Shown here in pieces: positions 43,487-54,069 of a stretch of DNA of 64,000 nucleotides. The stretch is taken from positions 1 to 64,000 of the forward strand of contig NZ_JAPWGO010000018.1 of assembly GCF_027213785.1 (NCBI RefSeq). Direction: 5' to 3'. Every line of letters begins with the position of its first letter. Position 1 is the stretch's first letter. This DNA is from Limimaricola sp. G21655-S1 (lineage in GTDB: Bacteria > Pseudomonadota > Alphaproteobacteria > Rhodobacterales > Rhodobacteraceae). The translations under genes and the position numbers were made by a program. Below the pieces are notes generated by a model. It had not been told where the DNA came from. It saw only the letters and a program-made list of their open reading frames with translations, and made no database searches.

Positions 43487-45034
43487 ATGACCCATCACCT
43501 TTCCCGTCGCGGCTTCCTCGCCACCAGCGCGGCCGCGGCCGCATATGCCACCATGCCCGTCGTCGGGCGCGCACAGGCTCTGGAGCCGCTGCTTCTGCGT
43601 GCGACGACGCGCACGCTCGATATCGACGGGCGCGCCGCCACCGTCATGGGGCTGCTCGGTCCGGACGACCGGCCCGGTCTCGCGCTCGATCCAGGCCAGC
43701 GCTTCGCGGTGCGGCTCGAGAACCAACTCGACGTCGAGACGCTGATCCATTGGCACGGGCAGATCCCGCCCAATGCCCAGGACGGCGTGCCGAACCTGCC
43801 TCTGCCTCCCATCGCCCCGGGCGAGAGCCGCGACTACGATTTCGCGCCGTTGCCTGGGACCCACTGGATGCACAGCCACCTGCCGCTTCAGGAGCTCGGG
43901 CTTCTCGCCGCGCCGCTGATCGTGCGCCGCGCCGAGGACCTTGCCGCCGACCGGCAGGAGGTGGTGATGTTCCTGCACGACTTCTCCTTCAAATCGCCCG
44001 AGCAGGTGATGGATGAGATCACCTCGGGCATGGCGATGCATGGCATGAACCATGGCGGCATGGCCGGGATGGGCGCGACGGGCGGCATGGACCACGGCGC
44101 GATGAGCGGCATGCTGGGGATGGATCACGGCGCGATGGCCGGGATGGACCATGGAGCCATGGCCGGGATGGATCACGGCGCCATGGCCGGAATGGATCAT
44201 GGCGGCATGGCGATGACCGCCGATCTCAACGACTACGACTTCGATGCCTATCTGGCGAACGATCGCACGCTCTCGGACCCCGAGCTTGTGCAGGTCGAGC
44301 GGGGCGGGCGGGTGCTCCTGCGGGTGATCAACGCAGCCGCCGCGACGAGCTTCTGGATCGAGACCGGCGCGGTAGAGGCGCGGCTGGTGGCGGTGGACGG
44401 CCATGCCGTGCAGCCGATCTCCGGGCGTCGCTTCGGCGCGGCGATGGCGCAGCGGCTCGACATCGAGATCAATCTGTCCTCGGGCGGGGCCTTCCCGATC
44501 CTCGCGCTGCGCGAGGGCGCGCGCGAACGCACCGGGATCGTGTTGGCGAGCTCCGGGGCGCAGGTCGAGAAGATACACGGCACCGCACCTACCGCGGCGC
44601 CGGCCTTCGATCTGGATCTCGGGCAGGAGCGATCGCTGCGCGCTACCCAGCCGCTGCCCGAGCGCGCCGCCGAACGGCGGCAGATGGTGATGCTGGGGGG
44701 GCAGATGCAGCCCTATGTCTGGACCATCGACGGCAAGACGTGGGCCGAGCGCCAGCCGGTCCCGGCCGTCACCGGCGAAAGGGTCGAACTGACCTTCCAC
44801 AACATGTCGTCCATGGGTCACCCGATGCATTTGCACGGGCACGTGTTCCAGGTCGTGGAGGCGGGTGGCCAGCGCTTCTCGGGCGCGGTGCGTGACACGG
44901 TCTACGTGCCTCCGATGGCTGCGGTCACCGTGGCGCTCGATGCCGGCGAGGCGGCACGCTGGATGCTGCACTGCCACCAGATGCCGCATCTCGCGAGCGG
45001 GATGATGACCGAGTTCGCCGTCGCAGCGAACTGA
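43487..45034 (+). CDS. copA: Tat-exported multicopper oxidase (CopA-type) with Met/His repeats
   Basis: A 515-aa periplasmic copper oxidase. Tat signal SRRGFLATSAA near 5; copper ligands LIHWHGQIPP near 86, THWMHSHLP near 125, HPMHLHGHVF near 445 and MLHCHQMPHL near 493 place both the trinuclear and T1 sites. Between cupredoxin domains, about residues 179-243 are a Met/His repeat block (tandem units of GMDHGAMA) that would store or guide Cu(I). ATG 43487 chosen for the Tat motif position and the AAGGA upstream; 43463 is possible. CopA here means the multicopper oxidase of cop operons, not the ATPase. Confidence 0.92.
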   Translation: MTHHLSRRGFLATSAAAAAYATMPVVGRAQALEPLLLRATTRTLDIDGRAATVMGLLGPDDRPGLALDPGQRFAVRLENQLDVETLIHWHGQIPPNAQDGVPNLPLPPIAPGESRDYDFAPLPGTHWMHSHLPLQELGLLAAPLIVRRAEDLAADRQEVVMFLHDFSFKSPEQVMDEITSGMAMHGMNHGGMAGMGATGGMDHGAMSGMLGMDHGAMAGMDHGAMAGMDHGAMAGMDHGGMAMTADLNDYDFDAYLANDRTLSDPELVQVERGGRVLLRVINAAAATSFWIETGAVEARLVAVDGHAVQPISGRRFGAAMAQRLDIEINLSSGGAFPILALREGARERTGIVLASSGAQVEKIHGTAPTAAPAFDLDLGQERSLRATQPLPERAAERRQMVMLGGQMQPYVWTIDGKTWAERQPVPAVTGERVELTFHNMSSMGHPMHLHGHVFQVVEAGGQRFSGAVRDTVYVPPMAAVTVALDAGEAARWMLHCHQMPHLASGMMTEFAVAAN

Positions 45035-45240
45035 AGCGGGCCCGCTGCGGCCATTCCCTCCGGGTGGCCGCGCTCTCGTCTGTCCGATGCGAGCGGTCGG
45101 CCGGCTTGGCCGTGCCAACCGGCATGCGCTGGCGCGGGCCGGCCACCGCCCGCAGGACGGCGCCATGCAGAACGATCCCGGTCCCGGCATGCTCGCGGGG
45201 ACCGAACCAAAACCTCAATCTCAGAGAAAGCTTCGACCAG

Positions 45241-45870
45241 ATGTCGATCAATGCTCAACCGGGCGACGTGACCTTCACCACGCCCTGGAACGTGTTCAAA
45301 CCCTATTTCTCCTACCTGCTGATGTTCCTCGGCATGGGCCTGATCTCGGGCTCCATCGTGCACGCGGCGCAGGAAGAGATGCGCCAGTATGCGCTTGTCC
45401 TGATGGCCATCGGCGCGGTGTTGTTCGCCTTCGGCTCCTACCTCAACGAGGTGCTCTTCAAGACCGGCATCCTCGGTGACAGCGTCCTCAAATACGTCTC
45501 GGTGTCGCTGCTCCTCGCGCTCGGCATCGGCATGGTCTCCGGGGCCGCGCAGCATTTCTACGATACCCCGGTCTTCGCCAGCTACATCGCGCCGATCGGC
45601 ATCTTCGTATCCTCGCTCGCCTTCGCGATCCGTCAGGGCTATGTCCTGCACCGCCGGAACTGGGTCTTCATGATCCTGCTGGGCGTCGTCTTTGCGACCG
45701 TCTTTCACCTCGCCCTGCGCAGCTATGCCAGCAGCCTGCCGATTGGTGTCGGTCATCACGGCGTCGCGGCGGCGACGATGCACGGCGATGTGCATGACGA
45801 CGGTCACGACCACGATCATTCGGTGCCGGACCATGGCACAGCGGCAACCACCCTCGGCGCTGCCCATTGA
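45241..45870 (+). CDS. Five-TM membrane protein with His-rich C-terminus
   Basis: A 209-aa integral membrane protein with about five TM segments (about residues 22-180) and a cytoplasmic or periplasmic tail rich in His and Asp (HGDVHDDGHDHDHSVPDHG). Unknown family; the tail suggests metal binding. The open frame continues upstream, but the sequence there is not protein-like. Last plus-strand gene before the terminator. Confidence 0.65.
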   Translation: MSINAQPGDVTFTTPWNVFKPYFSYLLMFLGMGLISGSIVHAAQEEMRQYALVLMAIGAVLFAFGSYLNEVLFKTGILGDSVLKYVSVSLLLALGIGMVSGAAQHFYDTPVFASYIAPIGIFVSSLAFAIRQGYVLHRRNWVFMILLGVVFATVFHLALRSYASSLPIGVGHHGVAAATMHGDVHDDGHDHDHSVPDHGTAATTLGAAH

Positions 45871-45932
45871 TCTGTCGGTAGGTACACGCCGCCATCAGCT
45901 GTAGGCCTTCCAAGCCAAAGCCTGAATGTTGA

Positions 45933-45961
45933 ACGGCCGCCCCAGGGCGGCCGTCTTTCTT
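45933..45961 (+). terminator. Rho-independent terminator of the copper operon
   Basis: Perfect 10-bp arms ACGGCCGCCC / GGGCGGCCGT with a 2-base loop followed by CTTTCTT. It lies between the convergent genes ending at 45870 (+) and 45985 (-). Confidence 0.85.
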
Positions 45962-45984
45962 CTCCGCGCACCGGCAGCCACGGG

Positions 45985-46293
45985 TCAGGCGTCGCTCAGC
46001 AGCTTCTTGCGGGAGGCGTATTCCTCCGGGTCGATCTCGCCCTTGGCGAAACGCATGTCGAGTTCGGCACGCGCGCCGGTTTTCCGGCCCGGTCCGGCGC
46101 CGTCGTCGAGCCGCCGGACCAGCCAGATCACCCCGGCGACCACGAGGCCAAGTACGATCAGCCAGAGCACCGGGCCGAAGACCATGCCGAAGCCGCTGCC
46201 GCCCCAGCCCATCATGTGCCCGTGACCATAGCCCTCCGGATCGGCGGAGGCCGGGCCCGCGATCAGGGCCAGGCCGAATGCAATGCGGTTCAT
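45985..46293 (-). CDS. SHOCT-domain membrane protein
   Basis: A 102-aa protein: signal or anchor (MNRIAFGLALIAGPASA), a Gly/His/Met-rich loop (YGHGHMMGWGGSGFGM), one TM (LWLIVLGLVVAGVIWLV) and a C-terminal SHOCT motif (LDMRFAKGEIDPEEYASRKKLL). Common beside copper genes; role unclear. ATG 46293 has GGAG at the right distance. Confidence 0.8.
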   Translation of the reverse strand: MNRIAFGLALIAGPASADPEGYGHGHMMGWGGSGFGMVFGPVLWLIVLGLVVAGVIWLVRRLDDGAGPGRKTGARAELDMRFAKGEIDPEEYASRKKLLSDA

Positions 46294-46458
46294 CTTGGTC
46301 TCCATGGCTCGTTTCCACCACGAACCATGAGGGGACAGGGCCAGTGTCGCATTGATCTGCATCAACCGGGGCAGGGCGCCCAGCCGGTGCCGAAGCCATC
46401 CTGCTCGCTCGGACGCGCGGGCCGGGCCGCGCGGGCACCTCACCGCCCCGGGATCGTG

Positions 46459-46965
46459 TCAGCTCGCGTCCAGCTCGACCTCACCCTTCATGCCGGCTTC
46501 GAGATGGCCCGGAACGTTGCAGGCGTAGCCGACCCGGCCGTCCTCGGGAAAAGTCCAGACGATCTCGGCGCTCTCTCCCGGCTCCAGCAGCACGCTGTTG
46601 GGGTCGTCATGCGCCATGCCCATCTCCTGCATCTTCTCGTGATCGACGCGGCGCATGCTCATCATGCCCTTTTGCATCATCGCCTGCATCTCGTCCTCAT
46701 GCGCGGCCCAGCTGTCGGGGGTGCCGAGGTTGAACTCGTGGATCAACCGGCCTTCGTTGCTCACGACGAAGCGGATCGTTTCGCCAGCGGTGACCTCGAC
46801 CGAGGCGGGGGTATAGCTCATCTCGTCCATGGCGATCTCGACGGTCCGGTCGATCTCCGAAGGATCACCCGGTTCGCCGATGCCTCGGGCGGAGCCGTGG
46901 CCCGGCCCGGCGAGGGCCCCACCGGCGAGGGGAACGAGGGCGAGGGCGGTGATCAGGCTCTTCAT
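46459..46965 (-). CDS. Periplasmic cupredoxin
   Basis: A 168-aa exported single-domain cupredoxin. Signal peptide 1-19; type 1 copper ligands are apparent in RLIHEFNL (His near 75) and YACNVPGHLEAGM (Cys-His-Met near 148-158). A Met-rich insert (MQAMMQKGMMSMRR) lies between. Likely a copper-binding electron carrier or chaperone. Related to the family often labelled 'copper-binding protein' in cop loci. Confidence 0.88.
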   Translation of the reverse strand: MKSLITALALVPLAGGALAGPGHGSARGIGEPGDPSEIDRTVEIAMDEMSYTPASVEVTAGETIRFVVSNEGRLIHEFNLGTPDSWAAHEDEMQAMMQKGMMSMRRVDHEKMQEMGMAHDDPNSVLLEPGESAEIVWTFPEDGRVGYACNVPGHLEAGMKGEVELDAS

Positions 46966-47057
46966 GGGCGGTCCTTTCGCTCAGATGTCGGGAAAGCGCC
47001 GGACCCTGTCAGGTCCGGCGTGATAGCGCAAATGGGGGAAGCGGAGTTCTGCCGGGA

Positions 47058-47954
47058 TCAGGCAGAGCAGTCGAGGAAGCCGCGATAGCCCACCCGCAGG
47101 CCCTCTTCGAGATGGAAGGTCATCTCGGCCTCGGCGCGGCGCAGGCTGCCATCGGTGTCGGTCCAGTCGGCGCCCGGGTCGGGCATGACGGAGACATCGA
47201 CGCCCTCGGCCGCGAACCGCGCGCCGTCTTCCAGCGTCTCAACGGCGATCGGGCCACCGGCGGCCAGCGGGATCAGCACGCCAGACAGCTTGATCGCGCC
47301 GTTCTCGCCCGCCATGGCGAGGACCGGCTCGCCTTCGTTCGTGCGACGGAACTCGCAGGTCGCGTCGCGTTCGAGCGCGGTCTCGATCTCCTCGGGGCTC
47401 AATCCCGCCGGGTCGAGGCCGGCCAGTTGCGCGGAGCCCAACGCCTCCTCGACGGTGCCTTCCTCGGCGGGCGCTTCGGATTCGCCGAGCGCCGGGTCCG
47501 TAGCGATGCCGTTCTCCTCGATATCGGCGATCAGGTGGCGCATCTCGCCGATCTCCTTGCGCTGTGCGGCGATGATCTCGTCGGCGAGCTTGCGCACGCG
47601 CGGATCCTCGATCTGCGCCCGTTCGGAGGTCATGATCGCGATCGAATGGTGCGGGATCATCGCCGCCATGTAGCTGGTGTCGTCCACCGTCTCTTGACTA
47701 CGAATGAGCCAGAGCGTCAGGCCGAACACCGCGACGGCGCCCGCGTAGATCGCGACATTGATCGCCTTGCTCGAATACATCGACAGCATGAAGCTGAGCA
47801 TGATCACCGCCATCGCCGCACCCATCAGGAGCGCCATGTAGGTCCGGGTTTCGCTGAAGAAGACGTGCTCAAAGGCGTAGGTGTTGATGTACATCAGCCC
47901 GAACATCACCACCGTCGAGGTCGCGATCATCGCGGCGAAGCGCCAGTAGGACAT
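47058..47954 (-). CDS. DUF305 membrane protein with C-terminal extension
   Basis: A 298-aa protein: three N-terminal TM segments (about 5-85), then a DUF305 core with AAMIPHHSIAIMTSERA near 98 and EIIAAQRKEIGEMRHLI near 126, the ligand pattern of this copper-associated four-helix family. Residues 155-298 form an extra, unassigned domain (about twice the usual DUF305 tail), containing TCEFRRTNEGEPVLAM and FHLEEGLRVGYRGF. Confidence 0.82.
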   Translation of the reverse strand: MSYWRFAAMIATSTVVMFGLMYINTYAFEHVFFSETRTYMALLMGAAMAVIMLSFMLSMYSSKAINVAIYAGAVAVFGLTLWLIRSQETVDDTSYMAAMIPHHSIAIMTSERAQIEDPRVRKLADEIIAAQRKEIGEMRHLIADIEENGIATDPALGESEAPAEEGTVEEALGSAQLAGLDPAGLSPEEIETALERDATCEFRRTNEGEPVLAMAGENGAIKLSGVLIPLAAGGPIAVETLEDGARFAAEGVDVSVMPDPGADWTDTDGSLRRAEAEMTFHLEEGLRVGYRGFLDCSA

Positions 47955-48004
47955 GGAAACTCTCCTTTTACTGCCGGACCGGGGAGGGTCCGTTTACATA
48001 CGAA

Positions 48005-48039
48005 GGGGCGCCGCCGGACCGGTGGCCCGGCGGCGCCCC
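48005..48039 (-). terminator. Hairpin downstream of the copper ATPase
   Basis: 13-bp arms GGGGCGCCGCCGG / CCGGCGGCGCCCC with a 9-base loop, 7 bp past the stop of the minus-strand ATPase gene. No clear T-run, so termination is likely but not certain. Confidence 0.6.
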
Positions 48040-48046
48040 GGTTGGT

Positions 48047-50398
<2,352 letters not shown>

Positions 50399-50450
50399 GG
50401 CGCGTCCTCCTTTGCTCCGAAAGCGCCGACTCGGCGCCCCGATGCCTAAG

Positions 50451-50469
50451 TATACCCCAGTGGGGTATA
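50451..50469. promoter_or_regulatory. CsoR-type operator 1
   Basis: TATACCCC-agt-GGGGTATA, a perfect dyad of the G/C-tract kind recognised by CsoR repressors. 53 bp upstream of the copper ATPase start. Confidence 0.8.
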
Positions 50470-50479
50470 TATCGTCGAG

Positions 50480-50496
50480 ATACCCACATAGGGTAT
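50480..50496. promoter_or_regulatory. CsoR-type operator 2
   Basis: ATACCC-acata-GGGTAT, same half-site with a longer centre. Its centre is 28 bp from that of operator 1, nearly three helical turns, placing both on the same face. Lies 64 bp before the csoR ATG. Confidence 0.75.
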
Positions 50497-50560
50497 GTTC
50501 GGAACCGGTCGGATGGCGTATGGTTCCATGGGCCGGAGGCAGAAGGCTTGGCTGGAGGCG

Positions 50561-50845
50561 ATGAGCATGCAGGAAAAGCAGAACAAGGCGGCGATCCAGA
50601 AGCGGCTGGCGCGGCTCGAGGGTCAGGTCCGGGGGATCTCGCGCATGGTCGAGGAGGACCGCTACTGCGTCGATGTGCTGGCCCAGACCGCGGCGGTACG
50701 TTCAGCGCTGAAGGCGGTCGAGCGGCTGTTGATCGAGGATCACACCAATCACTGCCTCGAAGCCGCGATCCTTTCGGGCAATCCGGACGAGCAGCGCACC
50801 AAGTTCCGCGAAATGGTCGCTCTGCTCGAAAAGGCGCGTGACTGA
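50561..50845 (+). CDS. csoR: Copper-sensing repressor CsoR
   Basis: A 94-aa CsoR-family repressor: helical DUF156 fold [20 protein letters not shown]; Cu(I) ligands C36, H61 and C65 in RYCVDVL and [10 protein letters not shown], matching the known CsoR positions exactly. Releases DNA when copper binds. The open frame extends upstream across operator 2, so the ATG at 50561 is the credible start. Divergent from the copper ATPase. Confidence 0.92.
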   Translation: MSMQEKQNKAAIQKRLARLEGQVRGISRMVEEDRYCVDVLAQTAAVRSALKAVERLLIEDHTNHCLEAAILSGNPDEQRTKFREMVALLEKARD

Positions 50846-50884
50846 TCCGCGATACGATCCGACAAGCCATGCCGTCGAGGTCGC

Positions 50885-51334
50885 ATGATCCTGGCCATCG
50901 TGATATCCGCCGTCGTCGTGGCGCTGTGCAGCGCCATTCACTATGTCACGCTCAAGCAGGTCTCGGATGCGATCGCATCCGGCCCGGCCAATGCCCGGGG
51001 CCGTCATCTCTCCCTGACGATCGGCGCGATCACCGTGGCGCATGTGATCGAGGCGCTGATCTACACCTTCGCCTTTGTCTGGGCGGTGCAGGGATTGCAG
51101 ATCGGCGACTTGAAGCCTTCCTCACCCGATGCGCCCGACCCGACGCTCATGGACTACTTCTATTTCTCGCTGGTCAATTTCACCACGCTGGGCCGCGGCG
51201 ATCTGAACCCGGATGGCCACCTGCGCTTCATCACCGGGATCGAGGCATTCCACGGCTTCCTGACGATCACCGCCTCCGGCTCCTTCATGCTCCAGGTGAT
51301 GGGCGGCAAGGCACCCTTGTCGGACGAGGGCTGA
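50885..51334 (+). CDS. Two-TM potassium channel-like protein
   Basis: A 149-aa membrane protein with TM segments at about 2-22, 45-70 and 105-135. The pore-like segment YFSLVNFTTLGRGDLNPDG carries a TTLGRGD filter variant, as in small bacterial ion-channel proteins; substitution of Y/F by R at the filter makes K+ selectivity uncertain. Unlike the channel at 37,559, it has no S4 or zinc ribbon. 39 bp after csoR, perhaps co-transcribed. Confidence 0.75.
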   Translation: MILAIVISAVVVALCSAIHYVTLKQVSDAIASGPANARGRHLSLTIGAITVAHVIEALIYTFAFVWAVQGLQIGDLKPSSPDAPDPTLMDYFYFSLVNFTTLGRGDLNPDGHLRFITGIEAFHGFLTITASGSFMLQVMGGKAPLSDEG

Positions 51335-51445
51335 CCCGTTCGCGCCGATCATCGGAAAGATATCCTTGCGATATCGAACTGGCCGAACCGAATCGGCCCG
51401 AATATTCTTGGTCTGTCACAGGCGACCAATCACGAGGCGAGTGGT

Positions 51446-52066
51446 ATGCAGAGAAGACAGTTTATGACGCGGATGGCGGGGTTCGGTCTGACCGGGACTG
51501 CATTGCCGGGCCTGGCGCAGGCGCATGCGGGGGGCGCGCTGCCCGAAAAGTTCCTGCCACGCGAGGTCGAGATCGCATCGGGCATTCCCGCGGGCGAGAT
51601 CCACGTGATGCCGGACGAGTTCGCGCTCTACTGGACGCTGTCCGAAGGCCGCGCGATCCGCTACAGCGTCGGCGTCGGGCGCGCGGATCTCTATCACGCC
51701 GGCAGCTACGTCGTTCAGGTCAAGAAGGAATGGCCGAGCTGGAAGCCGACCCCGGCCATGGTGCGGCGCGAGCCCGAGAAATACGAGAAATACGCCGAGG
51801 ACGGCATGCCCGGCGGTCTCGACAACCCGCTCGGGGCACGGGCGCTCTATCTCTTCGTAGACGGCCGGGACACCTATCTGCGTATCCATGGCACCAACCA
51901 GCCCTCGACGATCGGTCAGGCGGTTTCAAACGGCTGCGCTCGGCTTGTGAACGACCACATCATCGAGCTTTACGATAAGGTCCCCTTGGGCACGAAGGTC
52001 TCCCTCTACCCGAAGGCGGGCAACCCGTATCGGCCGGACCAGCACGGGATGGACCACCACGCCTGA
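51446..52066 (+). CDS. L,D-transpeptidase (YkuD domain)
   Basis: A 206-aa exported peptidoglycan cross-linking enzyme. Tat/Sec signal (QRRQFMTRMAGFGLTGTALPG, cut near AQAHA). YkuD catalytic centre RIHGTNQPSTIGQAVSNGCAR with the Cys nucleophile (SNGCAR) and His in HGT. C-terminal HGMDHHA is His-rich. Downstream of the channel gene by 111 bp. Confidence 0.92.
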   Translation: MQRRQFMTRMAGFGLTGTALPGLAQAHAGGALPEKFLPREVEIASGIPAGEIHVMPDEFALYWTLSEGRAIRYSVGVGRADLYHAGSYVVQVKKEWPSWKPTPAMVRREPEKYEKYAEDGMPGGLDNPLGARALYLFVDGRDTYLRIHGTNQPSTIGQAVSNGCARLVNDHIIELYDKVPLGTKVSLYPKAGNPYRPDQHGMDHHA

Positions 52067-52118
52067 ACGAGGTGACAAAGGCACGACGCCTTCAGGAGCG
52101 CCGCCCGAGATGTCGTGC

Positions 52119-52298
52119 TCAGCCGCTGGCAGCCTCGCCATTCGCCGCGATGCGCTTCTGATGGGAGCGCACGTATTCAGGCCATTTCTCATGCGATCGA
52201 TCAAGGATTGCCTCGATCTCGAACTTGGCGGGACGATCCTCGAAGCTCGGCCTGTCGCGCTGATCTTCATTGCTGACCACCGACACCGCGCCAAACAA
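52119..52298 (-). pseudogene. Gene remnant with apparent frameshift
   Basis: Minus-strand frame of about 60 codons with sensible composition (SFEDRPAKFEIEAILDRSHEK, ending ANGEAASG). The frame just upstream on the same strand (from a GTG at 52317: PREISLVWRGVGGQQ, then stop) appears to be its natural N-terminus, one base out of step. Family unknown. Confidence 0.35.
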
Positions 52299-52390
52299 GG
52301 CTGATCTCGCGCGGCACCCGGGAGGGCTATCGAGTGGAGTCGATTGGGTCGTTCAGCAAGGTTCGGGCGGCGAGCTCCATTGCCATCGCT

Positions 52391-52900
52391 CTATCCGCTG
52401 GTGCGCGCGTGCGCGCATCGGATAGCGCCCACAGACGACGGGAGACTTTGGTTTGGCCCCGATGCGGACGCCGCCAATCGATTGTCCTTCGAAACCCACT
52501 CTACCTTTTCGTCCTCATCGCGTCCGCGCATCGGAGCCTGTGTGACATATGCGAAAGAGCTAAGAAGCAGGAGCCAGCGAGCGAATGGCGAGAGGCCCCG
52601 CAACGGTGCGGGTAGTGTCAGCGGGGTGAAAAGCGCGATGATCACCAGATAGGGGAGGGCCCGCGTGACGGCCCGGAGGTCGGCCTTTAGAAGATGCGCT
52701 TGCCAGTGCTCGGCATGTCTTTCATGCCCTTCAATATGCGTTCTGCGGATCGAAACGTAGGCTGTCACCCTCATCGAGAGAATGGCGAGAACGTTCGACC
52801 TCACAAACGCGTCCAGGCCGATATCGCCGTCGGCGCGCAAGACACGCCTGAAGTTGATGCCGATATCTGGAGAGGCCACAGCAAAGGCCGAGGAAGGCAC
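52391..52900 (-). CDS. Doubtful ORF, 169 aa
   Basis: An open frame with one hydrophobic stretch (ALPYLVIIALFTPLTLPAPL) and HIEGHERHAEHWQAHLL. Its C-terminal part overlaps the other reading frame that looks like a protein end, so at least one is spurious. No domain recognised and no clear ribosome-binding site. Confidence 0.2.
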   Translation of the reverse strand: MPSSAFAVASPDIGINFRRVLRADGDIGLDAFVRSNVLAILSMRVTAYVSIRRTHIEGHERHAEHWQAHLLKADLRAVTRALPYLVIIALFTPLTLPAPLRGLSPFARWLLLLSSFAYVTQAPMRGRDEDEKVEWVSKDNRLAASASGPNQSLPSSVGAIRCAHARTSG

Positions 52901-53222
52901 CCCCGCTGCTACTGGGAAGCCCCATTGCTAGCGCAGCTTTTCGACTGGCGCTGCCGGATGCTCAGGGCCTCAAATGCACGGCCCGAACGGCGGCAGTCAG
53001 CACCGGTCTACTGATGGAAAGACTGCTATCCACACTGCGCCCTTCGTTTTCCCGAGGCAAATTCTCCATGCGCCGTGGTTGTTCCAGCCCTTTCGAATGG
53101 AGGTTGGGCTGAAGGATAGGGGACCGGTCCGGTACGATTTGGCCTGTGACAGCAGCCTAAGGGCGGAGTTCCCGCTCGGGTAAGGAGGAGTGGGGAGTCC
53201 GGAAGTGGAAAAATGACCCTGT

Positions 53223-53654
53223 TTAAGGCGTCATTCTCTTGAGCGAGAGCACATCAAGAAGAGGACAGTCCGGCGTGCCCGCTCCAGTGCAGCTCGAGAT
53301 CGTTTCAGACAGAATGGTCTCGATGGCCTGAAGATCGCTAATCTTTGCCCGGACCACCTCGAGGTGATGGCGCCCCATCTTTTCGACATGAGCGCAGGTG
53401 TGTTCGCCTCGATCAACCAAGCTCAGCAGGCCTTGGATTTCTTTCATGGTGAAGCCGAGTTCCCGGGCGCGTATGATGAAACTCAGACGCTCGACATGCA
53501 TCGCTCCATATTGCCGGTGGCCAGAGGGGCTGCGCGGCGGATCGGGCATCAGCCCGACATTCTCGTAGTAGCGGATGGTCTCGAGATTGCAGCCGGTGTG
53601 CTGCGCGAGTTCCGAGCGCTTCAACACAGTCGCATCGCCGTGACCGGATGGCAT
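53223..53654 (-). CDS. merR: Mercury-responsive regulator MerR
   Basis: A 143-aa MerR regulator. N-terminal HTH LAQHTGCNLETIRYYENVGL; coiled coil dimer region; Hg(II) ligands in HTCAHVEK, SSCTGAG and PDCPLLD are the three Cys of true MerR proteins, so it senses mercury rather than copper. ATG at 53654 chosen; frames upstream are non-coding. Divergent from merF. Confidence 0.93.
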   Translation of the reverse strand: MPSGHGDATVLKRSELAQHTGCNLETIRYYENVGLMPDPPRSPSGHRQYGAMHVERLSFIIRARELGFTMKEIQGLLSLVDRGEHTCAHVEKMGRHHLEVVRAKISDLQAIETILSETISSCTGAGTPDCPLLDVLSLKRMTP

Positions 53655-53665
53655 CGAGAAATCCC

Positions 53666-53696
53666 TTGATCCTGTAGTGGCTACAGACCCTACATT
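53666..53696 (+). promoter_or_regulatory. MerR-type promoter/operator of the mer operon
   Basis: TTGATC (53666-53671) and TACATT (53691-53696) separated by 19 bp, the stretched spacer typical of MerR-controlled promoters. The dyad CTGTAG-tgg-CTACAG (53672-53686) lies within the spacer, where MerR binds and twists the DNA. Confidence 0.85.
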
Positions 53697-53818
53697 GCCG
53701 GTCACTACGCAGCAATCAAGGGCGCAGCGATGACATCTGGACATGAGAACAGGCAGCGGCAGGCTGGGCAAGTAGGCGCATCCGAAGGACCGGCCCGCCT
53801 TATGGCGAAGGCTTGGTC

Positions 53819-54058
53819 ATGAGATCCGAGAATGAGCATCCTGCCTCCGACCCCGCCCGAACCGGCCTCTTGAGGTTCGGCCTGATCGGCACTGTGATCG
53901 TGGCGCTGTGCTGCTTCACGCCGATTCTGGTGGTCCTGCTGGGCGCGGTCGGGCTGTCGGCGCTTCTGGGCTGGGTCGACTACGTGCTGCTGCCAGCGCT
54001 CGCGGTGTTCGTCGGCATCACCCTCTATGCGCTCTGGCGGCGCCAAAGCACCAACTGA
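53819..54058 (+). CDS. merF: Mercuric ion transport protein MerF
   Basis: A 79-aa inner-membrane protein with two TM segments. IVALCCFTPILVVLLGAVGLSA contains the vicinal CysCys that receives Hg(II) and hands it on, and LLPALAVFVGITLYALW is the second TM. Imports Hg(II) for reduction by MerA. ATG at 53819 chosen; TTG 53813 is possible. Confidence 0.88.
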   Translation: MRSENEHPASDPARTGLLRFGLIGTVIVALCCFTPILVVLLGAVGLSALLGWVDYVLLPALAVFVGITLYALWRRQSTN

Positions 54059-54069
54059 GAGAGTCTGCC

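Larger units (their letters stand above)
52067..53222. other. 1.2-kb stretch with no confident gene, probably decayed
   Basis: On the minus strand short runs read like real protein ends: RRLWALSDARTRAPADRAM running into MAMELAARTLLNDPIDSTR with a TAG at 52327-52329, and NEDQRDRPSFEDRPAKFEIE ending at a TGA at 52119-52121, the latter apparently joined by a frameshift to PREISLVWRG just upstream. A longer frame (52391-52900) is listed separately. Together these suggest broken minus-strand genes. Confidence 0.45.

Noticed and set aside
50495-50560. Longer N-terminus for CsoR
   Set aside because: It would place operator 2 within the coding sequence, and the residues do not match the family; the ATG at 50561 gives exact CsoR numbering for C36, H61 and C65.
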